64,000 nt of DNA from Planctomicrobium piriforme (GCF_900113665.1 NZ_FOQD01000006.1:253395-317394), one strand, 5' to 3'; counted from the first letter of the stretch, positions 25,402 to 34,432 are shown. Numbers and translations: made by a program. Notes: generated by a model not told the origin, from the letters alone.

Positions 25402-26361
25402 CGCATTGGCCTGCAGCCAGGCGAAGATCACTCGGCCAACGTTGGACAACGTGGCCGCGGAACACGCGCCCGGCAGATCGTTGCGGCGATGCCAGTGTGG
25501 GTAGTCGAAGTCGATAATGTCGCAGGTGGGAATGCCTGCAATCGTGTTCAGCGCGAGATGATCGTCGAGAACTTCGTGCTTGCGACGGGCGACGAATTCC
25601 TTGATGCCGAGCCGCTGTGCCGTTTCCCAGATGCTGCGCGTCACTTCGGGTGCGTACCGCAGGCTGTTGACTTCGTAATAGAAGTTGGCGTTCTGCCCTG
25701 CGACGAGATCGAGCAGCACCCCTTGTTCGTAACGGGGACTGCCGGCCGGTCGATCGCGATAGCTTTTGGCGAAGTGTTCTGCGCCGAGAAAGTATTTGTC
25801 CTGCGGATCGTAGACGAGTTCTTCTCCATCGAAGAAGACGAAGTCGACCGCTGGCCGGGGCTGCATGGCTGCAATCAGGTTGCCGAGCTCCATCAGCACC
25901 GCAATGCCGCTGCCGCCGTCGTTGGCGCCGATAAATGGTTTATCGCGCTGGAAGGGGAGCGGCTCGCGATCCGGGCGCGGCCGAGTGTCGTAATGACAGC
26001 AGACGAGCAGCCGCTGCTCTGCCTGGGGTTGCCAGGAGACGATCATGTTTCGCATCCGGACCGGTTGGCCGGTTTCGGGATGGGCGACGTCAAAATCCTG
26101 GTAACGGACTTCGGCTCCGAGGGCGGTGAAATGCCGCTCGATCAGTTCCTGCTGCCGGGCCATGCCTGGCGTGCCGGAGATGCGGGGACCGATCGCACAG
26201 ATCGCTTCGAGATAGCTGAAAGCGCGACGGCCATCGAAAGCGGGGGCTCGATTCTCCTGCGCGGGGCTGATGGCGGGGAGAGTCAGACAGCAGACCAGAA
26301 GGGTAAAGATGCGGAACAACTCGCCGACTCCGTGACGGGGGAATTCGTGACGAGGCCGCAT
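25384..26361 (-). CDS. Secreted M28-family peptidase / glutaminyl-peptide cyclotransferase-like protein
   Basis: A 325-residue zinc hydrolase-fold protein. A signal peptide occupies about 12-35 (FRIFTLLVCCLTLPAISPAQ). The M28 core carries the expected metal-site segments HYDTRPRPD, GANDGGSGIAVLMEL and FFDGEELVYD, and DFDYPHWHRRND near the C-terminus. DFDYPHWH and the length of about 300 residues resemble bacterial glutaminyl cyclotransferases as well as aminopeptidases, so activity cannot be fixed from sequence. The protein is likely periplasmic. A hairpin overlaps the stop codon. Confidence 0.88.
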   Translation of the reverse strand: MRPRHEFPRHGVGELFRIFTLLVCCLTLPAISPAQENRAPAFDGRRAFSYLEAICAIGPRISGTPGMARQQELIERHFTALGAEVRYQDFDVAHPETGQPVRMRNMIVSWQPQAEQRLLVCCHYDTRPRPDREPLPFQRDKPFIGANDGGSGIAVLMELGNLIAAMQPRPAVDFVFFDGEELVYDPQDKYFLGAEHFAKSYRDRPAGSPRYEQGVLLDLVAGQNANFYYEVNSLRYAPEVTRSIWETAQRLGIKEFVARRKHEVLDDHLALNTIAGIPTCDIIDFDYPHWHRRNDLPGACSAATLSNVGRVIFAWLQANAKSPVN

Positions 26362-26585
26362 TCCTGCCGGTCCTCCTGACCGACTGGATTGGACGATGAT
26401 TCCGGCAGCCTCGCTGCGACGATGTGTTCGACGCAGCGAAACAGCCTAACTTTTTGGAACATGATTTGAAAATGGGAGGGCGAGGATCCTGCCGAGCCGC
26501 GACGGAGGGAAAGCGTTCGCTTCCATGCGGCTCAGCGGGAGTATCGCCCGCTCAAGCGATCTCGCAAAGCACGTTCAACCTCGTC

Positions 26586-27383
26586 TTATGACAGGCCGGC
26601 GGTGCGGGCTTGCAGGTTTTCGACGGCGTCGAGCAGTCGCTGCTGGAGCGGCAGCGGGAGTTCGGAAAACGATTCCAGTACGCTGGGACTGAGGGCGGCG
26701 ACGGCCCGTTCGAGCGTGACGACCACTTTCTTGACGACCTGTTCTGGAGAGAGGGCTTCGCGCTGCGGTGCTTCCGCGCCAGGAGCGCTCCCTCGGGCAC
26801 CTTTGCCGAACGGCGCGTATTCACCGTGGCCAGCTTCGCGGGCGGCTGAGGTTGCGAGTTCGGGACGCTCCGCGTCTGATTCGAAGGGGACTTCACTGTA
26901 ATCCCCGCCGCGGCCTTCCCGCACGAAGGCGTCGGGATCCTGGACCATGCCGACGCCGGCGGTCAGGTAAGCATCCGTGCCGAATGGGGCTTCTTCGGCG
27001 ACTGCTTCACTCAGGTCTTCGCCGTGCTGGGCGCGGCGCCAGGCCTTCATTTCGGCGACGGTCGCTTCCATGTCATTCGCCCACTGCAGGCATTCCGCCG
27101 CATCGTCCCAGTTGACCACGACGTAGAAGTGCGACCATTTGAGCCGCGGGTAGTTTTCGTAGACGTCGGCAAACGTTTCCCAAACCCGACGGCGCTGAAA
27201 GACCTGATCTCCGCTGAGGCCAATGAGCTGACCAAAGTCGGCATCGGTGCGGCCGCGGGCATAGCGCTGCGTCCACTGAGCGGCACAGGCGCCAATTTCC
27301 CAGTTGCAACTGCTGAGGGCCTGCTGTGCCCGGGCAACGAGCTGGTCTTCGGAATCGAGTTCTGGTCGTGAGGTGAGTGTCAT
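26586..27383 (-). CDS. Protein of unknown function
   Basis: A 265-residue protein. The N-terminal half (about 10-140) is Trp- and Tyr-rich and helical (NWEIGACAAQWTQRYARGR, VFQRRRVWETFADVYENYP, WANDMEATVAEMKAWRRAQ). The middle is a low-complexity acidic/Gly linker (about 140-200), and the last 55 residues form a Leu-rich helix pair. No catalytic motif, signal peptide or membrane segment is present. It looks like a planctomycete-restricted cytoplasmic protein. The ATG at 27383 is preferred over a TTG at 27410. The gene stands alone. Confidence 0.65.
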   Translation of the reverse strand: MTLTSRPELDSEDQLVARAQQALSSCNWEIGACAAQWTQRYARGRTDADFGQLIGLSGDQVFQRRRVWETFADVYENYPRLKWSHFYVVVNWDDAAECLQWANDMEATVAEMKAWRRAQHGEDLSEAVAEEAPFGTDAYLTAGVGMVQDPDAFVREGRGGDYSEVPFESDAERPELATSAAREAGHGEYAPFGKGARGSAPGAEAPQREALSPEQVVKKVVVTLERAVAALSPSVLESFSELPLPLQQRLLDAVENLQARTAGLS

Positions 27384-27742
27384 GCGGGTGTCGGGAGTTC
27401 TTTGAGGCAAGGGGGCAGGGCAGAGGTGACAGGGGACAGGGGGGAAACCAAAGTCTTCTCCTATTCCCTATCTCCTCATCCCTTTAGGTCGATTCGGCGG
27501 TGTATTGAAACGGGGATTCACCCTGTGAACATATGTATCGTGGATGATACCGCTTCCGGAGCGGGCCCGGCTATCTCAAATCGGGGTCTGGAGTGCGGAG
27601 TCGTTAGGAAAGCGGGAGTGCCGCCGTCAAAGTTTGCCTGACGCTCAGCTACGGCCGCCGCAGTCGGGCTGGACACGGTCGGCAAACGAGCCATCTAATA
27701 CAGAGTCCATTGCGTTGCAGGCGGACTGTCAAGGAATGAGTC
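27384..27742. other. 359-bp gap between the unknown protein gene and panC
   Basis: It contains a purine-rich stretch on the plus strand (about 27404-27450, with GACAGGGGACAGGGGGG) like those elsewhere in the window. The following GC-rich sequence has no supportable gene. AAGGAATGAGTC before the panC ATG is the panC ribosome site. Confidence 0.45.
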
Positions 27743-28597
27743 ATGGATGTGACAGGTGAGATTGGTGAAGTCCGGCGGCTGGTGGCCGCCGCGCGGCAGC
27801 GTGGCTGCGGAATCGGTTGCGTGCCGACAATGGGAGCTTTGCATCCCGGGCACGTCAGTCTGGTGGCGGAGTGTCGAAAACGTGTGGACTACACGGTGCT
27901 GACGATCTTCGTGAATCCGACGCAGTTTGCTCCGCACGAAGACCTGAACAAATATCCCCGTCCGATCGAGGCGGATCTGGCAGCCTGCCGCGCCGCCGGG
28001 GTCGATTGCGTCTTCATGCCTGAGATCAGTTCGCTCTATCCGCCGGGGTACGACACCTGGGTTACGGTAGAGGGGATGTCGAGCCTGCTGGAAGGAGAGT
28101 TCCGTCCGGGGCATTTTCGAGGGGTGGCGACCATCGTCGCCAAGCTGTTCAATATCGTCCACCCGGACATCGCCTGCTTCGGTTCCAAGGACTATCAGCA
28201 GCAGTCATTGATCCGGCAGATGGTGCGCGACCTGAATCAGCCGGTGGAAATCGTGGTTTGTCCCACGATTCGGGAGCCAGACGGACTCGCGATGAGCAGC
28301 CGCAACGTCTACCTGTCGCCGTCCGACCGAGAGACGGCGGTGGTGCTGTCGCGCTCGTTACGAACGGCCGAGCAGGCCCTGCTCTCCGGGGAACGGGATG
28401 TGGCGGCCGTGGAGGCACGGATGCGTGCGGAACTGGAATCCAAACCCAACGTGCGGGTGCAGTACGCCGTGATTCGCGATCCGGTGACGTTGCAGCCGTT
28501 GACGGAGAGCCAGCCGGAGATGGTGGGGCTGATTGCCGCGTATGTGGGGCAGACACGATTGATCGATCATCTTACGATTCGCCTCCCCCGCAGTTGA
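27743..28597 (+). CDS. panC: Pantothenate synthetase (pantoate--beta-alanine ligase)
   Basis: This 284-residue cytoplasmic enzyme joins pantoate and beta-alanine with ATP to make pantothenate, the CoA precursor. Family motifs are all present: PTMGALHPGHVSLV with the HxGH nucleotide motif, FVNPTQFAPHEDLNKYPR, FRGVATIVAKLFNIV, CFGSKDYQQ, and GLAMSSRNVYLSPSDR as the KMSKS-like loop. AAGGA 8 nt upstream supports the ATG at 27743. The neighbour lgt follows after 85 nt, so co-transcription is likely, though a GC hairpin lies between them. No panB or panD is nearby. Confidence 0.96.
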   Translation: MDVTGEIGEVRRLVAAARQRGCGIGCVPTMGALHPGHVSLVAECRKRVDYTVLTIFVNPTQFAPHEDLNKYPRPIEADLAACRAAGVDCVFMPEISSLYPPGYDTWVTVEGMSSLLEGEFRPGHFRGVATIVAKLFNIVHPDIACFGSKDYQQQSLIRQMVRDLNQPVEIVVCPTIREPDGLAMSSRNVYLSPSDRETAVVLSRSLRTAEQALLSGERDVAAVEARMRAELESKPNVRVQYAVIRDPVTLQPLTESQPEMVGLIAAYVGQTRLIDHLTIRLPRS

Positions 28598-28604
28598 GAG
28601 ACAG

Positions 28605-28652
28605 CCCCTCACCCCCGGCCCCTCTCCCCAGAGTACTGGGGCGAGGGGTGGA
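28605..28652. repeat. GC-rich palindromic repeat between panC and lgt
   Basis: A hairpin pairs CCCCTCTCCCCA (28619-28630) with TGGGGCGAGGGG (28637-28648), with one mismatch and the loop GAGTAC. A CCCCTCACCCCCGG lead-in precedes it. Such palindromes are common intergenic repeats in GC-rich bacteria. It could attenuate readthrough into lgt. Confidence 0.55.
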
Positions 28653-28682
28653 TCGAGCAATTTCGCCTGGTTGGAATGACAC

Positions 28683-29771
28683 ATGCGCCAGACTTTGTTT
28701 CGCATTGCGCTCGACCACCCGTGGTCCGGCTGGTTCACTCCGCCGGGCGGGTTGCCGCAGCTGGGCATCTGCTGGGTCTGGCTGATTGTCTGCGCCGGCT
28801 GGCTGCTGTATCACGCGATTCGAGGACATTGGGCCCTGTTGCGTGATCCCGTGGTGTGGCTCAAAGCCGGAGTGGGACTGATCGGATTCAGTCTCATCCA
28901 TTATCTCGGGTTCGTCCCTGCTTCCGTGCCGGTGTTTGGTTACGGCATGATGGTGCTGCTGGGCTTCGTGGCGGGACTGACGTTTTCGTATTACCGGGCG
29001 AAAGCGGTGGGCTACGACCCGGAGATTATTGTGGATGCTGCCTTCTGGATTCTGATTTCCGGAGTGGCCGGAGGCCGGCTGGCGTTTCTGATTCAGTACT
29101 GGAATGAAGTCTTTGTGCCGGGGATGCCGTTGTCACAGGCGCTATTCAGGGCGATCAATCTGTCAGAAGGGGGCCTGGTGCTGTTGGGAGCGCTGGTCGG
29201 CGGCGGGTTGGGCGTCTTCACTTATTTTTACTTGCGGAAACTCAGCGTGTTTGAGTTTGCGGATTTGCTCATGCCGGCCGTGTTCATCGGGGTGGGCTTT
29301 GGCCGCATTGGCTGCCTGTTGAACGGCTGCTGTTTTGGAGATCGCTGCGAACTCCCTTGGGCCATTCATTTTCCAGCCGGCAGCGTGACCTTTGACGTGC
29401 TCGCTTCCCGAGGATTCCTGGCGGAAGGGGCGCTCTGGACGATGCCGCTGCATCCGACCCAGATTTACAGCTCGATCGACGGCTTTGTGCTGGCCTTCGT
29501 GACAGCGGTCTATTACTGGTACCGCAAACATCCCGGCGACGTGCTGGCGCTGGGCTGCATGCTGTATTCCATCACGCGGTTCTTCATCGAGTTTTTGAGG
29601 GCGGACGAGATGGGTCAGCTCGGCACCGGGTTGACGATTTCGCAGTTGTACAGCATCGGGATCTTTCTGCTGGGCCTGATTTTGATGCTCACGGGACCGT
29701 TGCGGGGAGCGACCCGACGTCCTGCTGCTGTTCTTCCTCCGCAAACTTTGCCGGCTGCGGTCGCGAGATAG
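28683..29771 (+). CDS. lgt: Phosphatidylglycerol--prolipoprotein diacylglyceryl transferase
   Basis: This 362-residue inner-membrane enzyme attaches diacylglycerol to the lipobox Cys of prolipoproteins. It has about seven hydrophobic segments and the family motifs GGLVLLGALVGGGLG, GRIGCLLNGCCFGDRCELPW with the conserved Asn/Gly/Cys region, HPTQIYSS, and RFFIEFLRADE near the C-terminus. It carries about 90 extra residues at the N-terminus compared with E. coli Lgt, including an additional membrane segment, as is common in planctomycetes. Two small lipoprotein genes follow 280 nt downstream on the same strand and are likely substrates. Confidence 0.95.
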   Translation: MRQTLFRIALDHPWSGWFTPPGGLPQLGICWVWLIVCAGWLLYHAIRGHWALLRDPVVWLKAGVGLIGFSLIHYLGFVPASVPVFGYGMMVLLGFVAGLTFSYYRAKAVGYDPEIIVDAAFWILISGVAGGRLAFLIQYWNEVFVPGMPLSQALFRAINLSEGGLVLLGALVGGGLGVFTYFYLRKLSVFEFADLLMPAVFIGVGFGRIGCLLNGCCFGDRCELPWAIHFPAGSVTFDVLASRGFLAEGALWTMPLHPTQIYSSIDGFVLAFVTAVYYWYRKHPGDVLALGCMLYSITRFFIEFLRADEMGQLGTGLTISQLYSIGIFLLGLILMLTGPLRGATRRPAAVLPPQTLPAAVAR

Positions 29772-29930
29772 AACAGTCAGCAAAACTGGTGTTCGCGCGA
29801 CGGGCGGGGATTGATAAGTTCCCCGCGCCGGGAGTTCTTCCCGGATTCCTCGAAATCCCCCCGCAGTATTTTCCCCCATTTAAAGCCCGCAAGTTTCATG
29901 CGCCCGGCCAAGGATGGTTGGGCATGATCG

Positions 29931-29994
29931 AAGTTTTTGAATTTGAAACATTGAGATTTGTTTCGGATTTGGTGCTTCGAATTTGGAATTTTGA
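29931..29994. repeat. AT-rich element A, copy 3 (right arm only)
   Basis: Contains TTTGAAACATTGAGATTTG and GGTGCTTCGAATTTGGAATT, the right arm of element A. No left arm is visible, so this is a half or decayed copy. Confidence 0.65.
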
Positions 29995-30052
29995 AGCGGA
30001 TCGCGGCGTTTAAAATGTCCAGGATCCCAGGTTCCTGCCGCAGGAGGCGGTG

Positions 30053-30202
30053 ATGGAAAGCAAGCGGCCATACGCCTGGCTCTGTCTGCTCGCAGCCGTG
30101 CTGCTGGCAGGCTGTTCGTCAGTGCAGTCGCTCAACCCGATGTCACGCAGCCACGGCCTGCCAGCGCAGTCCGAACGGGATGCGGAAGGATCGGAGAACT
30201 GA
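30053..30202 (+). CDS. Very small lipoprotein (49 aa)
   Basis: This short frame begins MESKRPYAWLCLLAAVLLAG followed by Cys, a clean type II signal peptide. Cleavage would leave a mature lipopeptide of about 29 residues (CSSVQSLNPMSRSHG and a charged tail). AGGAGGCGGTG directly precedes the ATG, a strong ribosome site. The stop is 3 nt before the next lipoprotein ATG, so the two are almost certainly one operon. Function is not known. Confidence 0.8.
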   Translation: MESKRPYAWLCLLAAVLLAGCSSVQSLNPMSRSHGLPAQSERDAEGSEN

Positions 30203-30205
30203 GCC

Positions 30206-30571
30206 ATGCGCCGACCACTTCCATCATTCTGCCCTGCAATGCGTTGCCTGTTGGTGGCGCTGTTACTGGCGACCGCTTCAGGCTGTGAAGTCGGTCATAG
30301 CTGGTTCAGCATGAGCAGCGACTCTCCCTCGCCATGGTTCGGTTTCGACCTGTTGCCCCGTCGCCGCACCAGTCAGGTGATGCCCCGCATGCCGGGTGAA
30401 CGTGACACGTCATCGAGCGCGAAGAACACGATTCAGACTGCCTCGGATCGCAATCGAGGCGAAAAGGCCTTCTCCCGCGAACTGAACCTGCCGTCGATTC
30501 CGGCATTCTTTGACGGCAATCGCGAGCAGGAGCTGTCGTTCACCGGGCCTGAGGGAACGTTCTCCCGATAG
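30206..30571 (+). CDS. Small lipoprotein, second of a tandem pair
   Basis: A 121-residue protein with a type II signal peptide (MRCLLVALLLATASGC within the first 27 residues). A mostly polar, low-complexity mature part follows (PWFGFDLLPRRR, SSSAKNTIQTASDRN, then ELNLPSIPAFFDG). An internal ATG gives a shorter start, MRCLLV, at residue 12. No known domain. It sits 3 nt after the preceding lipoprotein gene and downstream of lgt. Probably membrane-anchored. Confidence 0.72.
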   Translation: MRRPLPSFCPAMRCLLVALLLATASGCEVGHSWFSMSSDSPSPWFGFDLLPRRRTSQVMPRMPGERDTSSSAKNTIQTASDRNRGEKAFSRELNLPSIPAFFDGNREQELSFTGPEGTFSR

Positions 30572-30609
30572 ACTCGAAGCACGAAATTCTGCGGTGGAAG
30601 CCGCGAGCA

Positions 30610-30691
30610 GAGAACCGTGGGCTAACGCCCAGCGGCTGATTGGCGTCTACGAGTCTGCACGCGTCAGCGATCGGTTTGGTTGTTCTTGATG
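30610..30691. repeat. Repeat C, copy 2
   Basis: Shares ACCGTGGGCTAACGCCCAGC, GGCTGATTGG and a trailing GGTTTGGTTGTTCTTGAT with 12202-12276. It lies directly before an element A copy. Confidence 0.6.
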
Positions 30692-30704
30692 CCTGTTCCT
30701 GATC

Positions 30705-30811
30705 AAAATCCGAAGCACGAAATTCGAAATCCGAAACGAACTCCAGTCAGCGAAACAAGCGGCTTGCATTGGGCCTTGTTTCGGATTTCGTGCTTCGGAT
30801 TTCGAATTTCA
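30705..30811. repeat. AT-rich inverted-repeat element A, copy 4
   Basis: The left arm AATCCGAAGCACGAAATTCG pairs closely with the right arm CGTGCTTCGGATTTCGAATT around a centre at about 30740-30775. This copy has the cleanest arms. It abuts the 3' end of the HerA-like gene. Confidence 0.8.
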
Positions 30812-33271
30812 ACTCTGCAAGAGCTCGCTATCGAATGCCGGCGTCAAGGTTCCGTTCGCTGAGACTGCGAAGGGGAGCCAGACGAGTGTGACTTCGTCGA
30901 TCATGAGATCCGATTTCCGCGGCTTCACGGCAGACGTTTCGACGGTCAACTGGTCTTCCGTGAACGACTCCTTGAGCTGGTCGATCTGTGCCGCGAAGTC
31001 TTCTTCCTGTTGGGTGAGATCCTCTTCCACCGCCTGTTTATTGGCCTCAGCGCGTTTGATGTCGCCGCGTTGGTCGGCAGCCCTGGTCGCCGCGCGGAAG
31101 CTGGTGGTGGCGCGACCGGCATTCGCGGCTGAGAGTTTCTTGCGACCGAACAGTGCCCCCAAAACCGACGAGCCGAAGGTCATTGCGGCGGACATTGTGG
31201 CCGAGTTCGCCTGTTGCTGTTCGACTTCGACCTTCTGTTGAGCCTTGCGCGCCTTCTCCTTGAGTCGTGCGATGGCCGGCTCGTTTTTCTTTTTGAGTTT
31301 TTCGATCTCCAGATCCCGACGTTCCCGCGCTGCGTGAACCAGCTTGGCGCGGAAGTCGCCGACGCTTGTGCCGGGTTCTGCATAGACGTCGAGCTGAGGG
31401 CAGTAATTGAGCGGCAGCGTGACGGCCCGATAGAGATACGCTTTGAACGTGCTGGTCCAGTTCTTGTAGGATGTGGCCCGTTGACATTCCGATGGCAAGG
31501 GGGCATATCGCGCATCAGCAGCGGGGTCATCGTTCTGGAGCGATTTGACGGCGACCGCTTCACTGTCGTCCCAGGGATCTTTGGCGACCGAATCGCCGTG
31601 GAGCACCACCAGTCGGGCAACGTCTTCCCAGACATCGACGCCGAGCTTGGAGTCGACATAATGGGCGCGGCCCAGGCCGAGGACGGCGGGACGGTAGACG
31701 ATGCCGGCGGTGCGGGACACATTTCTGGCAACGGGGATGTGCCGTTGGCGGATCTCGGACGGGAGGATCGGCGGGGCGGCGGCACTTTCTGTCGTGCCGC
31801 CGGGGGACGAACTGGTGGCGGTTGGCGTCGCGGCCGTCGCGGGTGCGGTTGCGACGGGCTTTTGTTTTTCCATCAAGCTGCGGATCTGTTCCCGAGTCAG
31901 CGGTCCGCGAAGGTACGACAATGCCCAACGGGTCTGGAAGACGATGGGCTCGTCTTCATGCACGTTGTTCATCAGGAACACGCGGTTCTTCAATCCGGAG
32001 AGAATGGTCTCGATCCGCTTGCGGTCAAAGGCGACGCCGGCGGTCGCCGAAGCTCCTTCGAGGCCATCGAGCATGCGGGCCTTGTCGCGTTCGGTTTGCA
32101 GTCGGCCGAGGAACCAGGTGCCGGCGTTCGATAACGCCTTGTAGTCGAGGTCGACGGGGTTTTGCGTCGCGAGAATCAGTCCGACTCCAAACGCGCGTGC
32201 CTGTTTGAGCAGTGTGAGCAGCGGCAGTTTGGAGGGCGGATTAGCCGTCGGCGGGAGGTAGCCGAAGACTTCGTCCATATAGAGGAGTGCCCGCAGACTG
32301 GAGGTGCCGGGCTGTGAGCGCATCCAAGTGAGGAACTCGTTGAGGAGGATCGTGATGAAGAACATCCGCTCCTGATCGCTGAGGTGAGCGACGGAGATGA
32401 TGGCAAGCCGCGGACGGCCTTCGCTGGTGTAGAGCAGTTTCTGAATGTCGAGGCGTTCCCCCTGAGTCCAACTGGCGAAGGCGGGAGACGCCAAGACGTT
32501 GTTGACCGTCATAGCGAGTTGACGGCGGTCGGCAACCGGCATGATCGATTCCAGATCCATCACGCCGATTTGTGTGAACGGGGGAGACTGGATTTCGCGG
32601 ATGAGTTGGGGCAGGTCGAGGTTGCGGCCGGCCTTCCACGCTTGTTCGAGGATGTTGGAAAGCAGAATGTGTTCGCGGCTGCGGAGCGGGTCGGCGTCGA
32701 TGCCCAGGAGGGTGAGCAGGCCGGAGACGGTGGTCGAGGTTCGTTCCCGCAGTGCGTCGCTGCTGTCGCGGATCGCCTGAGGCGGGGCGTCGAGCGATTT
32801 GAGGACGGTGAGCTGGCGTCCGGCATCGCTGCCGGGCGTGTAGATCGCGACTTCGGCGGCGGCGCGGAGTCGGGCGATGCGGTCGACCGGCTGATCCCAT
32901 TCAGCGAGTCCGGCCTTCCATTGTGTGGCGCGCTGGGCGGCGCACTCGTCGACGGTCTGTCCCTGCCGGAGAGCGTCGGCCGGTTCGATCCAGGGGGCGA
33001 AGTCCGCGGGTTGCAGGTTGGGGAACGTCAGCATCAGGTTCCCGAGATCCCCTTTGGGATCGATGACAATCGCCGGGATGTTGTCGATCGCGGCTTCTTC
33101 CAGCAGCGTGATGCCGAGTCCAGTTTTTCCGCTGCCGGTCATGCCGACGATCACGGCGTGCGTCGTCAGGTCTTTGGCGTCGTACAACACCGGCTCGGGA
33201 GCGGTCTGGCCGGAGCTCATGTCATAGCCGCGGCCAAGATAGAAGACTCCAAGCTTTTCGTAGTCGTACAT
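30809..33271 (-). CDS. HerA-like ATPase (DUF853/helicase HerA-type) with C-terminal coiled coil
   Basis: An 820-residue P-loop ATPase. Residues about 1-45 form a short N-terminal beta segment. The FtsK/HerA ATPase core follows, with Walker A HAVIVGMTGSGKTGLGI, then AIVIDPKGDLGNLM, Walker B LRALLYMDEVFGYLPP, and sensor segment GVGLILATQNPVDLDYKAL. A linker (about 460-500) is Ala/Thr/Pro-rich. The C-terminal part has a strongly charged coiled coil (about 640-780, EKLKKKNEPAIARLKEKARK). HerA-type proteins usually act as DNA translocases with a nuclease partner (NurA, SIR2), but none is adjacent here. The ATG at 33271 is a clear start. Function beyond ATPase is open. Confidence 0.85.
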   Translation of the reverse strand: MYDYEKLGVFYLGRGYDMSSGQTAPEPVLYDAKDLTTHAVIVGMTGSGKTGLGITLLEEAAIDNIPAIVIDPKGDLGNLMLTFPNLQPADFAPWIEPADALRQGQTVDECAAQRATQWKAGLAEWDQPVDRIARLRAAAEVAIYTPGSDAGRQLTVLKSLDAPPQAIRDSSDALRERTSTTVSGLLTLLGIDADPLRSREHILLSNILEQAWKAGRNLDLPQLIREIQSPPFTQIGVMDLESIMPVADRRQLAMTVNNVLASPAFASWTQGERLDIQKLLYTSEGRPRLAIISVAHLSDQERMFFITILLNEFLTWMRSQPGTSSLRALLYMDEVFGYLPPTANPPSKLPLLTLLKQARAFGVGLILATQNPVDLDYKALSNAGTWFLGRLQTERDKARMLDGLEGASATAGVAFDRKRIETILSGLKNRVFLMNNVHEDEPIVFQTRWALSYLRGPLTREQIRSLMEKQKPVATAPATAATPTATSSSPGGTTESAAAPPILPSEIRQRHIPVARNVSRTAGIVYRPAVLGLGRAHYVDSKLGVDVWEDVARLVVLHGDSVAKDPWDDSEAVAVKSLQNDDPAADARYAPLPSECQRATSYKNWTSTFKAYLYRAVTLPLNYCPQLDVYAEPGTSVGDFRAKLVHAARERRDLEIEKLKKKNEPAIARLKEKARKAQQKVEVEQQQANSATMSAAMTFGSSVLGALFGRKKLSAANAGRATTSFRAATRAADQRGDIKRAEANKQAVEEDLTQQEEDFAAQIDQLKESFTEDQLTVETSAVKPRKSDLMIDEVTLVWLPFAVSANGTLTPAFDSELLQS

Positions 33272-33776
33272 GAGGATCGAGCTGGAAAGGAGAGAACAGG
33301 ATGGGACAGACGCCTGAAACCTAACTCACCGGCGGTGTTTCCTTCAAGAAGGTCGAGACTCGTGCAGCCGCTGCCGCGGGGGGCGTTCGCACCAACGCTC
33401 AACACGAGTCAAATCGCATTGGGAGATTTTCTGCGAATTGCCGGGGGGCGGACTGGCACAATCGCTAGGGGTGGTGCCGACCCGTGCTGACCGAAAGGCG
33501 GGAACAATCAGCAGCCGCGACAGGCCGGCCGACACTACGGCCCGCACGTTCAGCGCACCGTGACCAAGCCGGGCTGTTCCCGTCGTGCGCGAGCGAATTG
33601 GATGGAACGGCGGGTGGAGCTTCCCCGATATCACCAGTGCAGAGGAGCAGAGGAGAAACATCCGCCGCCGCAGTTGAGGATCGGTGGAAAAATCGGCGCA
33701 GGGGCGCGCAGCCAGGGGGAGCCGCAGAGGAGGCACGGCACCGCATTCTCGTATTGAAAACAAAGGGGTAAGGCAG
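33272..33776. other. 505-bp gap between the HerA-like gene and the next plus-strand gene
   Basis: I see no gene with a convincing product. Purine-rich stretches lie at 33640-33730. The long minus-strand frame that crosses into the next gene is a shadow. GGGGTAAGGCAG at the 3' end is the ribosome site of the TTG-started gene at 33777. Confidence 0.4.
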
Positions 33777-34271
33777 TTGAGTCATTCTCATCTGGCAATT
33801 CGGCATCTGGTCAAACAGCTGGAATTGTCCGACACGCGCCGCACAACCAGACCTGCCCTCCCGGTCTGGCTGGTTCAGTTCATCGACGACTTCTCGCAGC
33901 GATTCGAACCCTTCAACGGCGTTGCCCGCGTCGGCTACGAATGCCAGCAGTCGGAACAGTGCTGGGAAGTGGCGTTGTTTCTGGGCGAGCACGAAGTGAT
34001 TGGCGGTCCGCAAGATGGTCAAATGCGGCCCATCAATTTCCGGTTTGATCTGAAAGAAATCGGGAAATCATTCCAGACCCTCGAAGGGATGAACTGGAAT
34101 GCGTTTCCGAACAGTCACGTCTGCTACGAATCGATGGCCGATCTGTCGTTCCTGACCATTGAAGGCCTGGTCAGCGGTCAAAAGGTGCGGGTGCAACTGC
34201 ATGCCGGACCGCCGGACAGCATCGGGCCAGCCATCCGGCAATATCCCGACGGCCGCGTGGAACTGGTTTAA
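33777..34271 (+). CDS. Protein of unknown function (164 aa, TTG start)
   Basis: The protein appears soluble, with aromatic- and Glu-rich segments (VGYECQQSEQCWEVALFLGE, INFRFDLKEIGKSFQTLE, DLSFLTIEGLVSGQKVRVQL). It seems to be mainly beta strands. The frame extends upstream to 33684, but GGGGTAAGG 6-8 nt before the TTG at 33777 and the poor upstream composition favour the TTG. No signal peptide or known domain. Element B starts 5 nt after the TAA, and a strong terminator lies 160 nt downstream. Confidence 0.68.
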   Translation: MSHSHLAIRHLVKQLELSDTRRTTRPALPVWLVQFIDDFSQRFEPFNGVARVGYECQQSEQCWEVALFLGEHEVIGGPQDGQMRPINFRFDLKEIGKSFQTLEGMNWNAFPNSHVCYESMADLSFLTIEGLVSGQKVRVQLHAGPPDSIGPAIRQYPDGRVELV

Positions 34272-34276
34272 CGAGC

Positions 34277-34370
34277 GAGCAGTTTGCTCGACCGGGTGCA
34301 GGCGAATGGGCGGTTTTCACTTGATCAAAACCGCAATTATCGCCTGCGGAATACTGAATACGAAAAGTAA
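34277..34370 (+). repeat. Structured 3' element B, copy 3
   Basis: GAGCAGTTTGCTC, then ACCGGGTGCAGG. The outer stem GCAGGCGA / TCGCCTGC encloses the inner stem GGTTTT / AAAACC. The unpaired ATTA between the inner and outer right arms is the same as in copies 1 and 4. It begins 5 nt after the stop codon at 34271. Confidence 0.75.
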
Positions 34371-34432
34371 AATTGCTCTAAACGAACAGTTTGCGGCTTC
34401 GAATCGATGTTTTCAGCATGACCTGTCTGGTC

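Noticed and set aside
32384..33490. Plus-strand ORF of 368 codons opposite the HerA-like gene
   Set aside because: Antisense to the Walker-motif-bearing gene; low-complexity Asp/Gly/Val composition typical of a shadow frame.
33465..34022. Minus-strand ORF of 185 codons across the gap at 33.5-34.0 kb
   Set aside because: It overlaps the 33777 gene antisense, shows no domain and lacks a ribosome site.
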